Shown: piece after piece, positions 1 through 10,638 of the stretch | How positions within the stretch are numbered: the stretch's first letter is position 1 | Layout: each line of letters opens with the position of its first letter | From: Sclerodactyla briareus | Taxonomy: Eukaryota > Echinodermata > Holothuroidea > Dendrochirotida > Sclerodactylidae | NCBI GenBank assembly: GCA_026419785.1 | Contig: JAODTK010005755.1 | Span: 62,001-126,000, forward strand | DNA: 64,000 nucleotides | Reading direction: 5' to 3' | Notes under the pieces: generated by a model | The model's input: the letters and a program-made list of their open reading frames with translations, nothing else | Told to the model about the DNA's origin: nothing | Database searches by the model: none | Translations under genes and position numbers: made by a program

Positions 1-660
1 AAGTATCAACAACAATAAAATACAGTAGTGGAACGTATTAATCAGTTACTCTTCCAAGATGGCTGACATTTTAGGGTAGGCTTTTCAGGTACATTGCCTA
101 TATATTGCCATAGTCTTAGGTCTTTAATATCAATGTTCTTGCTCCGGGGGTTGAGGGATACGCTTCCATGAACATAAAAGCTCCGTTTTACAATGCCGCA
201 TGGTAGGCATTGAGAATGTTTGTGTACTGTCCCACATTCTTAGCGCGTGCAGAGGCAGCCGCGAGTCCAATTAATTTTGGATCCTCGTGGTTTCACAAAC
301 ATTTTCATGCTGTTTGGATCAAATTTCTGCGCCGCTTTCAGGTTTATAGTGTCTTTGATGGAGGTGAAGAAAGACATCAAATTGAATAATAGCACTAATC
401 AATAATGGAAGCCTTGGAGATGGATCCGAGGCACATAGCGTGACTGAGAGCCCGAGACTCTTCCTTTCTTGATAGCGACGCCTGGTTATAAAACGGACGA
501 ACATCGTTATTAAATTTACTGATGGTAGGAGGTTGGATGTTTAATAAACTGTTCTTCTAATTCCAAACTGTTGTCCTTGTACGTATGTGATGGTAGATCT
601 GGTTCGATAGCCCTTCTGCAGTGGATGTGAATGGATGAAGGTGAATGGTTCATACTGTTT
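1..660. other. No recognisable feature
   Basis: Unique-looking, AT-leaning sequence. All frames are interrupted frequently on both strands. I see no TIRs, tandem repeats, LINE motifs or convincing splice-bounded open frame. Confidence 0.5.
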
Positions 661-800
661 GCGATTTTTCCCCTTTTTTTTAGTGGGGGGAAGGGGCCCC
701 TTTTTTTGGTGGGGGGGAGGGGGGAGGGGGGAAGTGGCTTGCAATAATTTGAGGTGAAGAAATCGCACAGAAATCCACTGAAATTCAGCAAAAACTAGAA
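661..800 (+). repeat. G-rich dispersed repeat, copy 1
   Basis: A purine block made of runs of six to eight G is followed by a segment containing TTGAGGTGAA, then AAATCCACTGAAATTCAGC and an A-rich end. The same order (G tract, a CT(T/C)GCAAT motif, TTGAGGTGAA, AAATCCgCTGAAATTC, GCAAAAACC) recurs near 3430-3515 in the same orientation. The two are therefore copies of one short dispersed repeat. The 3428 copy has clear target duplications; here no matching flanks are evident, so the ends are approximate. Confidence 0.6.
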
Positions 801-1708
801 AGAACGAAATCGTTCTGTGGCGAAATATCTGCTGGAGTGCTCAGAAACAGTGCCAAGATTACTGTGGGCTTGAAACCTTGCCTGTAGTAGTTATTTGCTT
901 GCCATTAATTTCTGACAACTCCACCTTTCATATCTCTCCTTCATTTTTCTGCCCTTCCACAATTCACTAATTCTGGGAATGTCTATGGTATCATGTGGAA
1001 CCTGAATAGGTGAGCATGGCGTTATATGGCAGTTGCTGTAGAACTTAAATGCATCTTTTTGAGCCTCATTTTATCATTTACCCATTTGTGCACACTTCTC
1101 TCGCAGAAGCCTTCGCCTGCTGTCAGTTTGGGTAGTTTTGATCGGAAATGCTCGTTGCCACCCCATTTAAAAGCGAGGTGTCCTGTATGGTACAGGGTAT
1201 TGTACATATGCGGATGACACTCAACAGTACCTACCACTGAATCGAGACAACAAGTCAGAAGGAATCCGCAAGAAAGAACTGTATACGTGACGTCGAAGCA
1301 TGGTCGATCAAGAACTGGCTAAATGCTGAATGACTCGAAAACTGAACTGCATCTCATCTCCTCACTTTCATAGAATGCCCACCTCCACCCAACATCTCTA
1401 TCAGCGATGCTATGGTTAACATCTCCAACACGGCTGCCAATCTTGGCGTCGTCTTTGGACATGAATGACCATGCTGAGAAGATTGTCCGGGCCGCCTCCT
1501 ACGCTCTATACAGTCACACCGTTTCAACTGAGCGTCTGGTCCATGCTTTTGTGTCATCATGCCTGGACTATTGCAACAGTCCGCTGTATGGTCTTCTTGC
1601 CACAGAATCCAAAGCTCCAACGGATACAGAACTCTGCAGCTAGAAGTGTCCCCGCTGTAGCAAACATATATCCTCATATAAAGCCGATTCTTCAGCAACT
1701 TCACTGGC

Positions 1709-1738
1709 TGATTTGATTTGATTTGATTTGATTTGATT
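1709..1738 (+). repeat. (TGATT)n microsatellite inside the LINE
   Basis: Six tandem TGATT units begin exactly where the LINE reading QQLHWL breaks off. They mark the left edge of the interruption in the element. Confidence 0.9.
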
Positions 1739-1740
1739 GC

Positions 1741-2204
1741 TATGGATTCAGGAAGCCAATTTGACACATCGTGGAACCCTAACCGAATTTTTGATCGTGG
1801 ATGAGCACCGGCGACAACTCGCCTTCTCTTCTCGACTAGTGCTCAGATGATATCGCGGCAGGAGTGACACCAATCCCTGCTCCCGGGACCGCAATTTTAC
1901 GTCCCCATCTGACGGACAATCAGTGAACTCCAGGACCTGACCCCCTTCTCAGAACCTGAGGAGCGGAAGATGTTCGACGCGACACTGCTCACAGCCGACC
2001 GACGAGACCTATTGCAAATGCCCCCAAAACACCCCCCGAAATTACCAATCCCACTGCTCAACAGCAGAGATCGGAAACGCTACGACCAGGAACACGCCAG
2101 TCAAACTGCAAGTACAGCACTTCTGGAAAAACGCCCTCCCTGGTGCCTGATCGGCGGAATTTCGTAACCTGGGACTGTTGCATGCAAAGCGACACTGATA
2201 CCGC
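1741..2204. other. Foreign block interrupting the LINE
   Basis: LINE homology stops at about 1710 and resumes near 2205-2240 with the LLTYEA block. Only a few codons of the usual LINE spacing are missing, so this is inserted or replaced sequence. It is more GC-rich than its surroundings and has no recognised coding motif, TIR or poly-A tail. Origin unknown. Confidence 0.45.
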
Positions 2205-2509
2205 TCTACATATTCAGGCTGGATTAATCTACGAAATTGCTCTCCTAACATATGAAGCTGTTCATGACATGGCTCCCATCTATATCGCAGACCTGATATC
2301 ACAGTACCAGCCATCTCGCGTTCCCTCCGTTCTTCTGCCCAGTGTTTGCATCGTCACTCACCATCATCACAAACAGCACATTGTGGTGATCGTTTATTCT
2401 CTGCCTAAGCGCCAGCCATTTGGAATGAGCTTCCGATGAGCATCCGAAGTGAACCATCACTGAACTCTTTCAATCTTGCACTGAAGACACATCTGTTTGT
2501 AAATTGTTC

Positions 2510-2930
2510 TTGTTAATCCACTTCACTGTCAAGTGCCTTGAGATATATAATTCGCTATATAAGTCACATGTATTATTATTTTGTATTATTGTCACATCTT
2601 GGAGGTGATGTAAGTAAGGCAGTTTATGAGTACGTCACTCATTAGAATAGAACATAGCATAGAATAGAATAATAGATTCTATTCTATTCTATTCTCTTCT
2701 ATTCTATTCTATCTATTCTATTCTATTTATTCTATTCTATTCTATCTATTCTATTCTAATTCTATTCTATTCTATCTATTCTATTCTAATTGTTTTTGTT
2801 AATCCACTTCACTGTTAAGTGCCTTGAGGTATATAAATTGCTAGATAAGTCACATGTATTATTATTATTATATTTTTGTCACATCTTGGAGGTGATGTAA
2901 GTAAGGCAGTTTATGAGTACGTCACTCGTT
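2510..2930 (+). repeat. Direct duplication of LINE tail plus flank
   Basis: Positions 2510-2643 and 2796-2930 are near-identical direct copies. Each holds the LINE 3' end (TTAATCCACTTCACTG, GTGCCTTGAG, ATT repeats) followed by the same non-LINE flank (CACATCTTGGAGGTGATG through TACGTCACTC). Because the shared block extends past the LINE tail into flanking DNA, this is a local segmental duplication and not two independent insertions. A TTCTA microsatellite sits between the copies. Confidence 0.85.
2645..2790 (+). repeat. (TTCTA)n microsatellite
   Basis: An irregular pentanucleotide tract (TTCTA/ATTCT with occasional 4-bp slips such as TCTA) begins with a short inverted stretch of TAGAA units. 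It fills the gap between the two copies of the duplicated LINE tail. Confidence 0.95.
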
Positions 2931-3407
2931 TATTAGTCAGCACACTCCATCATTCACCTAGAAATATTCTTATTTGGACATTTGATGTCGGTAAATTTAC
3001 TTGCTTGGAAGGGGAGATAAATACTAGCCGTTGGAACTCTGCATAAAGGCACTATACAACACACTGCCAAGATGTAAAGCTGGCTTCCTTCATTTCAACC
3101 CCAGATATAAAGGAACAAATTGCTGTGTATTCAAAGTACTTGCAATTGTTGATACTCTCCATCTGTTACACTGGGGAAACCGAAATGTCAGCCCTAATTT
3201 CAGTGTGAATTCCAACCAATTTGAGTGCAAAAAAGAGGCGCAAAAACCCTTTTGATGTCACAGGGGGAATTATATGGGAACGATTCAGATTAACATGTAC
3301 TTTTGAAAACCTTGATAACCAAATTGGAGAACTGAACGAAAACCTGTTCTTGACAAGATACAAGGTAAAATTTTCTGGAAATGCTACCATACATCTCCTT
3401 GTAATAT

Positions 3408-3542
3408 ATATCAAGCTGCAAATTAAGTCAGAGGGGGGGAGGGGGGGGGGAGGGGGGCTCGCAATGATTGAGGTGAAATCCGGTGAAATCCGCTGAAATT
3501 CGGCAAAAACCAAAAATTGTAATATCAAGCTGCAAATTAAGT
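3408..3542 (+). mobile_element. G-rich dispersed repeat, copy 2, with 21-bp target duplication
   Basis: A 93-bp insert (3429-3521) is bounded by an exact 21-bp direct repeat, 3408-3428 and 3522-3542, beginning ATATCAAGCTG and ending AAATTAAGT. The insert starts with a long G/A tract and ends in an A-rich stretch (CAAAAACCAAAAATTG). It matches the repeat at 661-800. A long target duplication and an A-rich 3' end fit target-primed reverse transcription of a short or 5'-truncated retroposon. Whether the G tract is its true 5' end is inference. Confidence 0.75.
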
Positions 3543-3715
3543 GTCAGCATTTACTATTATATGTTGTATATGTGCCCAGAAAAACGTTGCCTATATTCCC
3601 TTGCTGTGACTATGCATCAAGGATCAGAGGGTTAGTTTGTTAGATTTTATTCAAATAACTCATTTTGGAAACTCAGAATTGTGGGTGTGGGAGGGGGGGG
3701 GGAGGGTTCAGGCAC

Positions 3716-4186
3716 ATGCACTTGTCAATTGAATGATGCATCCTCAAAAACCTGAACACAGTCGTCGAGTGTGGGTCTTGTCAAATCGACGTGACTCGCA
3801 TGTGCAAGCACATCGCTTCCCCTCTAATTGGTAGATCACAAAGCCGACTCTGGGTGTGTTTTTCTTACTCAGATTCAGTAGAGAAATCTGATTCACTAGT
3901 GGGTCATCCAAGTGACTGAGGTGCTTCAGTGTACAAAATTGTATGACCCACCTTCGACTAACGACTCGCCCTGTCTGGGGTACAGGCAAGGGCGCAGCCA
4001 CTAGGGGGTCCGGAGGGTCATGACCCCCCAACTTTTGGGAAGGCCTCCATACTAGGATTTTTTCACACACAAAATGTTTCCCGTTACTGTTTCGGACCCC
4101 CCCAAATTGCTCTTGACCCTCCCAACTTTCAGACACTGGCTGCGCCCTTAGGTACAGGGTGGTGCGTCATACAATTGACAAACTCA
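3716..4186 (+). mobile_element. MITE family A (ATGCACTTGTCAAT ends), interrupted copy
   Basis: The left end reads ATGCACTTGTCAATTGAATG. The right end, reverse-complemented, reads TTTGTCAATTGTATGACGCAC, so the two ends are inverted repeats. Removing the nested element and one target duplication (172 bp) leaves about 299 bp, close to the 314-bp copy at 7852-8165, which shares the ends and internal (A)GTGACTGAG/GACCCAC blocks. There is no coding capacity, so it is a non-autonomous DNA transposon. The superfamily was not determined. Confidence 0.75.
3987..4150 (+). mobile_element. Nested hAT-like MITE with exact 8-bp target duplication
   Basis: Ends are CAAGGGCGCAGCCACT on the left and, reverse-complemented, TAAGGGCGCAGCCAGTG on the right. 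It is flanked by a perfect 8-bp direct repeat GGTACAGG at 3979-3986 and 4151-4158. Eight-base target duplications with short TIRs of this C-A-(A/G)-GGGCG type are a hallmark of the hAT superfamily. The 164-bp body is C/G-rich and non-coding. It interrupts MITE family A and so inserted later. Confidence 0.85.
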
Positions 4187-4189
4187 GCG

Positions 4190-5860
4190 ACACATCGAAA
4201 CCCAAGACCAGACTCAACACTGTTTCAAGACGATTTGGCATCGCCCTGTCCACCGTGTCGCTTGGGAATTTGATGATAACGTGAATTGCCTCGTCCAAGA
4301 CTGGACTCCTGCCAAGCCTCACAAAGTTGGCCGGCAAACATCAAGCCATCTCTGGGGACTTGTGCTCTTAACACAATGATGAATAATAAAAATTCACTCA
4401 CGTTGAATTTGTCCCGAAGTGTAACATCACTGATCGCCGCGGCTGGATGCATAATTTGCTAGACAGACATCTTTCAGCATAGCGACCTGCCAGGCAGTTA
4501 TCTAACAACCAGCCTTTAAAACTGCAGGTGATGAGTGTCTGACAGTGTTCTTGCGGTGTTGGGCTGCGTGTCTAATACTAGAGAAGACTGTCAAATTACC
4601 TGTTCCACTTGCAAATTTGTGCCAAAGGGGACGAAAAAGCAGACGATATATACGGGTGGTTGTCTGGATGAAAGGTGTGGCTGCGCAGGGAGGAGGGAGA
4701 GTGGGTTGCCAAGAGCACTGCATTCCATACCAGCTATTAGGGAACCATTTCATCGCAGTGTGGCTGGAAAAAAGGAAAATATGATAGTAATAGTTGTCTG
4801 TATGTTTAAGAACCGTCAGATGTATCTTTTAACCTGTGTAAAGGCGTTGAAAAGTCAGAGTATGGTGTCATTAATCCTGCAGAAGACATATAATTTTACC
4901 CCAGTGACATTAGTCGTATAGATCTGGGGATGAATGGTGTGTAGGCCGTAGTAGCAATAAATGCGTCAAACACGTTGTCCCTTCGACCAGTTAGCACTGA
5001 AATTTCAACAACAAGAAAAAAAAAAAAAAAAATGAGAAATTTTGAGTGGGATGGAAAGTTGATCCGGTGATGTAAACCACATTTGTCCCGCAAGCGCATG
5101 TGCTGACGACTTTGAAGTAAACTCTGGTTAAGACCACAGACCTTGCAATTGTTGTATCGTTTCCACATTTTTCACAGTCAATAACCCTTAAGCTCTCCCT
5201 AGCTGGCAAATTGCAGCTTAAAAATGAATGGGAAACATTAGAGGAACACTGATGTTTTTTAGCAAGCAATATTATAATATTGGGGATTCCAAGGGTATGT
5301 TTCTTTGTGTGTAAGTACTGAACTTTAGCAATCGTGTCCCCATATTGAAAATGTCCTATATGGCAATGGTCAAGTAAGTTTGAGTGCAAGTTTGTATTTT
5401 CATAATGGTGGAGTTGTCTTCGAAAGTTCAGTGAGATTTGATTTGAAGAAGTTTCATTCCACCTTCATCGGTTCCTCAGACCTACAGATCTCACATCCCA
5501 GGAGCTAATCGAGTAATCTGTACTTTCTACTGACTGTGACCTCTTCACTCAAGGAGAGCGCACCATAGGGAATCCCCCTAACTGGCATCCTCCTGTCAAT
5601 CATTGGTGGTTTAATGGAGAAATATGTCAATGCGACTGCTATTTTTTTTGGAAGATTAAAGGTCTTGTTAATCGATGGAGGAAATCAATAAAAACAACCC
5701 TGGTTCAGTTACCACCTATACCATAGCTAAATCAATAAAATATGCGAAGTCCTTGTATTATCATTTCATAGAATTCATGCAAAATCAATAATTCGAAAAG
5801 TTGTTATTTTTTGTCTTGTCTGAACGAAGCTTACAAAGAGACCCAGTGATAAACGTTGTG
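4190..5860. other. No recognisable feature
   Basis: Apart from an 18-nt A run at about 5016-5033, I see no repeat structure, TE motif or splice-bounded coding frame here. Confidence 0.45.
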
Positions 5861-5861
5861 G

Positions 5862-5905
5862 TGTGTGTGTGTGTGTGTGGGTGTGCGTGTATGCGTACGT
5901 GCAAC
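5862..5905 (+). repeat. (GT)n microsatellite with degenerate tail
   Basis: A GT dinucleotide run passes into GTGCGTGTATGCGTACGTGC-type imperfect alternating purine-pyrimidine sequence. Confidence 0.9.
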
Positions 5906-6603
5906 GTGCATGCGTGCATCCAAGGCTAATTCATGCTAGCTTCTGGGCCAGACTTGTACACAACTGTAGGACCGATTTCAATGAGTTATAAATGAGGGTT
6001 ATTAGCCCATTTGATTTGAATAATGGTTTGAGCTTAGTGGATTACAGGGAGGAGCTATGGTGATGTGGTTGGGCATACTGGTACTAGGTACAGTACAGCT
6101 GTATATAAACTGCGTTCACATCTGCATTCACCAATATTCTTGTATGAGTGCCTGAAACGTGATTCCCTAATCTGTTTTATGCACACATGAACTCCAATCA
6201 AATTTTGACCTTTTTGAGAGTCAGGCAAAAAATATATGTGTGCCACCACGGAAGAGGAAATGAGAGAAATAAGAGGAAGAAAAAAAGAACCAAAATAGAA
6301 ACGAAGGTATGGGTCACCTGCCTCTCACTGTGCCACAGGATTTTCCTCCTTATTGCCATACTCCCCCAAACAAAAAAAAAAAAAAGAAAAGAAAACTGGG
6401 GCTTCGGGAGTAATTGAACAAAGCGTTCATTCAGGAAGGAAAATCTCCTTGCTCCCCTGACCGGGAAGTCTGTGCTTTAGGTGCAACAAAAGATAACATC
6501 ATTTGGTGGGTGTGCCCCAACATCCGGAAACACATGTGCCAATTAACATCACCCGAAACCTGAAAGAACCATACATACTGTACGTTTATTTCTTTGTCTT
6601 CAG

Positions 6604-7050
6604 ATGGTACCAGATCATGTCATGACGGGAGGGTTCGCCCACCCGGAGAAGAACCACAGCGACGATGTTGCCAACAACTCAAACAACAACGGCACCATTC
6701 TACCGACCAATGACTATTTGGAACTTGTAGATGAAGATCCTGAAGGCAGCCCATCTCGCGCACCACCGAATTGTGGCGGGAAGGTGTTTGGCGCCCCCAG
6801 GAGGGAGAACCCTTTCAATCGGGTCGTCACGGAGGACCCTGGGAATGGATTCTTGGTGCCATCTCTTACAAAGTCTTTGGAGGACGCCTTATCGATGCAG
6901 CCCCCTGTGCGCTTGCCTGGGGCTGTAGGGACTCATTTCCTGGTGCGGTCGAGGGTCCCACCCTGGCGCAGAGCAGTCGCTCAACAGAGTCTGACGAAGC
7001 TCGACAGCGCCCGAATCCAACGTGGCCAGATGGGGGTTTTGGGGAGCGAG
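6604..7050 (+). CDS. Candidate protein-coding exon, unknown product
   Basis: A strong 3' splice site (pyrimidine stretch ending TTTGTCTTCAG) directly precedes an ATG at 6604. The frame stays open for exactly 149 codons to a consensus 5' splice site, GAG followed by GTAAGTGAGG at 7051, leaving a phase-0 junction. The segment is distinctly GC-richer than its surroundings. The predicted piece is acidic and Asn/Ser-rich early (NDYLELVDEDPEGSP near residues 38-52) and basic late, with no signal peptide, membrane span or family motif that I recognise. It could be the first coding exon after a 5'-UTR exon. A second frame is also open through much of the interval, so the frame choice is not certain. 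Alternative: a chance ORF. Confidence 0.4.
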
Positions 7051-7079
7051 GTAAGTGAGGATTTGATGTGCACCCTATA

Positions 7080-7850
7080 GTATATCAAAAGTGAATATCT
7101 GATGTTTCTTCTGTCATTCCAAATACCCCACATTGGTGATCATGCAGATTACTCAAAGCATTACCTATCGATGTATGTATGATTTTTTACGAATAGAGAT
7201 TTATTTTGAAAGGAGCGCACTGAAACGGAGCAGGTATACGCCCCCTACTCTAATGTGTACGGTATTCCTTCTAATACTGTTCCTCTTGATAAGCGGCCTC
7301 TAACTTTTTTGAGAGTGATGACTTCGTATCACAGTGTCAATGCAAAACCTCATAGAAGTAGTATAGTGTTTGAAGATGACCGAGGTGTTTCTGGCTGTGT
7401 CACAGTCATGTGAATTTGGGCCTGTGCTTTAGCTGTGGGCAATGTACACATCGATTGCAGACAGCTGAATCCTGGCACTGCTGCTGCGCATGTGTACTGT
7501 AGCCATTGATGCATCCCTGCAGTCTCTGAAGAAAAGATGCAGATATTGCATGGGTAGTCCGCACGTTCCCAGCAGACACACACGTGTTTCCTGAACATTA
7601 TTTCTCAAAAAGTGCGACAACCCATGGCCACTAGGCCAACTGTGTTATTGTATTTATATTACTCCAAATAGGACCCCCTTTTAAAAGAAATTGCGAGTGC
7701 CCTTATTGGGATTTGGAAGGAATATGGTACTCAGGTTCATTTTTTTGGTTCTCTGATTTTCAAAGACAACCAAAGTTCCGACAAAACTTTGTTCGGGACC
7801 TCCAGTCAGATTTTCACTGTGCTTGGTTGGTTCAAAATGCAGGTGCCTTT
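7080..7850. other. No recognisable feature
   Basis: Presumed intronic or intergenic sequence after the candidate donor at 7051. No repeat or coding signal seen. Confidence 0.4.
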
Positions 7851-7851
7851 T

Positions 7852-8165
7852 ATGCACTTGTCAATTGGATGATGCACCCCACCCCCCCCCTTTTTACCCG
7901 CGGACAGTGTGGAGTCATTGCACTTTGTGGTCAACAACTGGGTACGAAGACCCTCCCCTCAGTCACTTTTGTGACTGAGAAATCATGAAATGTGACAACC
8001 CTGCTGTACAATTTGGAACAACTGACTCACCCCTCAGTCACTCTAGTGACCGACAACATCCGTACAATGACCCACATTTGTGTCACCTTGCCATTGGACA
8101 ATGACCCTATGCTGACTCACCTTGTCCCGGGTAGTGGGGGTGGTGTCATGCATTGACAAGTGCAT
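7852..8165 (+). mobile_element. MITE family A, complete copy
   Basis: A 314-bp element. The left end is ATGCACTTGTCAATTGG; the right end, reverse-complemented, is ATGCACTTGTCAATGCATGA. The TIR is therefore a perfect 14 bp that continues imperfectly to about 22 bp. Inside are short hairpin blocks (CAGTCACTTTTGTGACTGA and CAGTCACTCTAGTGACCG). Partial relatives lie at 3716-4186, 35037-35138 and about 37410-37460. No ORF of transposase size is present. Confidence 0.8.
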
Positions 8166-8169
8166 TATA

Positions 8170-8640
8170 CGAGCTGAGCTTCTATTAGGATGAATATGAA
8201 AATATATTAGCATTATACCACACTACTGACCTGTCGATGCCTAGCTTTAGATCATGTTTAAGGTGACTTGACAGCTATGGCTTTGGTCCACCCATTTTGT
8301 TTGCAACGATCCCTGCCATGCCGATCATTCACGATCGTTAATCGCCCCGGGACCGTGACTCATCGCATCAGCTGGAGTCCAAAATATGCAGAGCCTCATT
8401 AAGCTTGTCAGCTCTCTTTAGATTGGGAGGCCAACCAGTTGCAAACATTCCTCCGACTCCTTGTATTTCGATCTCGAATATACGTGTGTAGGTCACTATG
8501 TAGACTACCCTATGCTACCATGCTAACTATAATCACCACAGGATATCTGGATATTAGATGCATACATTTGTTGTCAAATTGTTTTTGAATCAATTCAAAG
8601 GTATTACCGAGCGTTCATGAAGTATGAATCCTGTTCTTGA
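8170..8640. other. No recognisable feature
   Basis: No tandem repeat, TIR or LINE motif. It ends at a possible splice acceptor at 8648-8649. Confidence 0.4.
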
Positions 8641-8649
8641 AGGTTTCAG

Positions 8650-8859
8650 CAGAATATGGCCTTCATTAGCATTTGGTTCCTCCTTGTTTTGGCCATACAG
8701 GTGGGAAAGATGGTAGATAAGACAGTATGGGAGGCCAATGTGGCATATGGAGGTATGAGATCATGGCTTGGCTATCCATCACATGAACAGAAACGTTGGC
8801 AAAAATCTCTCCTTCTGGCCTTCCCACTGAACATTTTCATTGATCAGATCATAGTACTG
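8650..8859 (+). CDS. Candidate exon encoding two hydrophobic segments
   Basis: A plausible acceptor (TTCTTGAAGGTTTCAG) precedes a frame open for 70 codons to a possible donor (CTG then GTAAAT at 8860). The peptide has a hydrophobic stretch near its start (FISIWFLLVLAIQ) and another near its end (SLLLAFPLNIFIDQIIVL), as in a multi-span membrane protein, joined by a polar linker with a W..S..H pattern. It begins and ends in phase 0, so it would splice in frame to the exon ending at 7050, which may be coincidence. No family assigned. The frame also runs on to a stop at 8925. Confidence 0.25.
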
Positions 8860-9089
8860 GTAAATGTTTACTGTGATGAGTGTGATCATACATATCCATG
8901 TGTTTCTGTGGCGTCATTGAATTAACGTGTCATTAAGTGTTAATGGGACACCTCAATGAGGTATGCAGCTTTCACTAATCATTTCCAGGGATTAACTTGT
9001 CTCTACTGTACAGTCAGTCATCCCATCAAATGATCTCATCATTACATTACTTCTCTCACTACAAATATTTCTCTCATTACTCCTTACGT

Positions 9090-9290
9090 TCCGTTGCGTA
9101 CGTTAAGGTTTCACAATCAGTCAGTCACTCCTTGTGGTACGTAGGTACTCGGTCAATTATAGAAACCGCTCATTTGCTAATGCAGCTCCTCTTGTTATCT
9201 GGAATGGTCTGCTGCTTTGGATGCACTTCAGAACAAACCTTCGAAGCTAAGTTAAAAACGTTCCTGTTCAGGAGAGGTTCCAAAGTGAAG
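9090..9290 (+). mobile_element. LINE ORF2 3'-terminal scrap
   Basis: Reading across two frames gives RNRSFANAAPLVIWNGLL followed by EAKLKTFLFRRGS. This resembles the RSFSVAAPxLWNxLP and FKxxLKTxLFxxA blocks that close L2/CR1-type LINE ORF2 proteins. Frame changes and the short length mark it as a decayed fragment. No poly-A or simple-repeat tail is obvious. Confidence 0.55.
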
Positions 9291-9299
9291 GTGATTGTG

Positions 9300-10080
9300 T
9301 GTAATGCCTTATCTGCATTCCCCTGTCTCCTTTGTACCGGGATAGTTTGCTAGATTAGATGGATGCATTATAAATGATGGATATATGGTATTATCATTCA
9401 AAGGCAAGATTCAGGTCATCCAAATTCTACATGAAAGGGGCTGTACAGTTGTGATCAATTACTCAGTTAAAAAAAAATATTCATTTGATGCAATCCTTTT
9501 ATTCAGCTGCCTTGTATACATTTCCGCATTTCCCCCCTCCTAATCATCATCAACTGAATCATCTCATTAAATTACATTAGCTGTTGTGACATTGTGCAAA
9601 CAACACAGTCAATTACAAATAGCACTCATTGGCTTCCACTGACGCTGTGATATAATTAATTGTTTGCTTTCACCGCGATCAGGATAGCCGTGAATCACTG
9701 CATTTGCACAATCTCAATGTCTTCGAACTATGCAAGTCCTAATATAGTCCTGCAGAGTTGAAGGGGGCTAGAGACCAAGAATTTTCTGCTCCATGTCAAA
9801 TTCTGCTTTCTTTAAGGTTTGCTCATTGGTTTTGTACACAGGGAAAAAAGCCATTCTCTGCTTCTTTCAAATTATAGAGCAGAAATTTCTTGACACCAGT
9901 CTTAGGTCATACATGGAGGTATTGAGAAGATGATTCCATATTCCTTCTAAATACAGCCCCAGGCCCCTTGCGAAAAACATTAAGAAGGGACGCTGATGAG
10001 ATGGGCCTAGCACAAAACGGATGTATCCTAGTGTTAACTACGTACATGTTCATGCACAGCCACACATACAGTAGGCTAGC
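9300..10080. other. No recognisable feature
   Basis: AT-rich, with frequent stops in all frames and no repeat structure seen. Confidence 0.4.
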
Positions 10081-10085
10081 AATAG

Positions 10086-10638
10086 AGGACAACTGCAGGT
10101 AAAACTATAAAGGGGCTATATATAATGGCTGAGAGAAACTGAATGCCTCAGTCCAAACCCGAGGGTTATCAAATTTCTATTCCGGCGTTAGGAAGTCTTC
10201 AAAGTTTGCAGGTGTATTGCACAAAATTGAAAAGCATCTCATCATGAAATAATGGATGTTGTCTGACCTGCCACAAACCTGTAACTGTCTGTGTTCCCAT
10301 TATCATTGGCAAATAATCTCATTCTGAAAAACGATTGGTAAGAGGGGATTGCTGTAGTGGGTTGGGAGGTCTTGATGGTTACTCTGTTGAGAGAAAGACT
10401 TATAAAAAATGGAATGATGGAATATAAAACATTGTCTGTGTTGTTCAACTGTGATGTCATGCATTAATATGCGATAGAAATTCTCCCTAGTTTCTCTGCA
10501 TGATGGACCAAACTCTGGAAGGCATATAACTTCACAATACAGTAGGAACATCGTATTGAAATGGGGTTTGGACCTGTGGATACGGTTTTCCATTCCCAAA
10601 TGATATAACCCCATTGTATCCAAGCTTGCAGTTGTCCT
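10086..10638 (+). mobile_element. TTAA-type MITE family C, long copy 1
   Basis: Left end AGGACAACTGCAGG. The right end, reverse-complemented, is AGGACAACTGCAAGC, giving TIRs of about 14 bp on a 553-bp body. The whole interval is collinear with 27769-28342, sharing TGTATTGCACAA, ATTGCTGTAGTGGGT, GATGGTTACT, GCATAATGGACCAA-like and TTGAAATGGGTTTG blocks. No transposase ORF. The other copies have TTAA beside the ends, which would suit piggyBac-type insertion; here the flanks are degraded. Confidence 0.75.

Larger units (their letters stand above)
1195..2580 (+). mobile_element. Degenerate LINE (L2/CR1-like) reverse-transcriptase 3' fragment
   Basis: This is the 3' part of a non-LTR retrotransposon ORF2. 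The RT active-site motif YADDTQ is readable at 1207-1224. Downstream motifs in shifted frames include RLVHAFVSSCLDYCN and LLATES (about 1530-1620), the QQLHWL block near 1690-1710, and after an interruption LLTYEAVHDMAPIYIADLI (about 2240-2300), ending in LPMSIRSEPSLNSF-type sequence with a THLFVN terminus near 2505. The order and wording match the C-terminal RT region of L2/CR1-group LINEs. The 3' UTR (GTGCCTTGAG, then a GCTATATAAG-like segment and an ATT-repeat tail) is also typical of that group. Several in-frame stops and frameshifts, a pentanucleotide microsatellite and a roughly 465-bp foreign block show that it is long dead. No 5' half or endonuclease is present. Confidence 0.85.

Noticed and set aside
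8650-8925. Polycystin/REJ-type transmembrane segment
   Set aside because: The hydrophobic pattern is loosely similar, but no diagnostic residues or further exons support the family.
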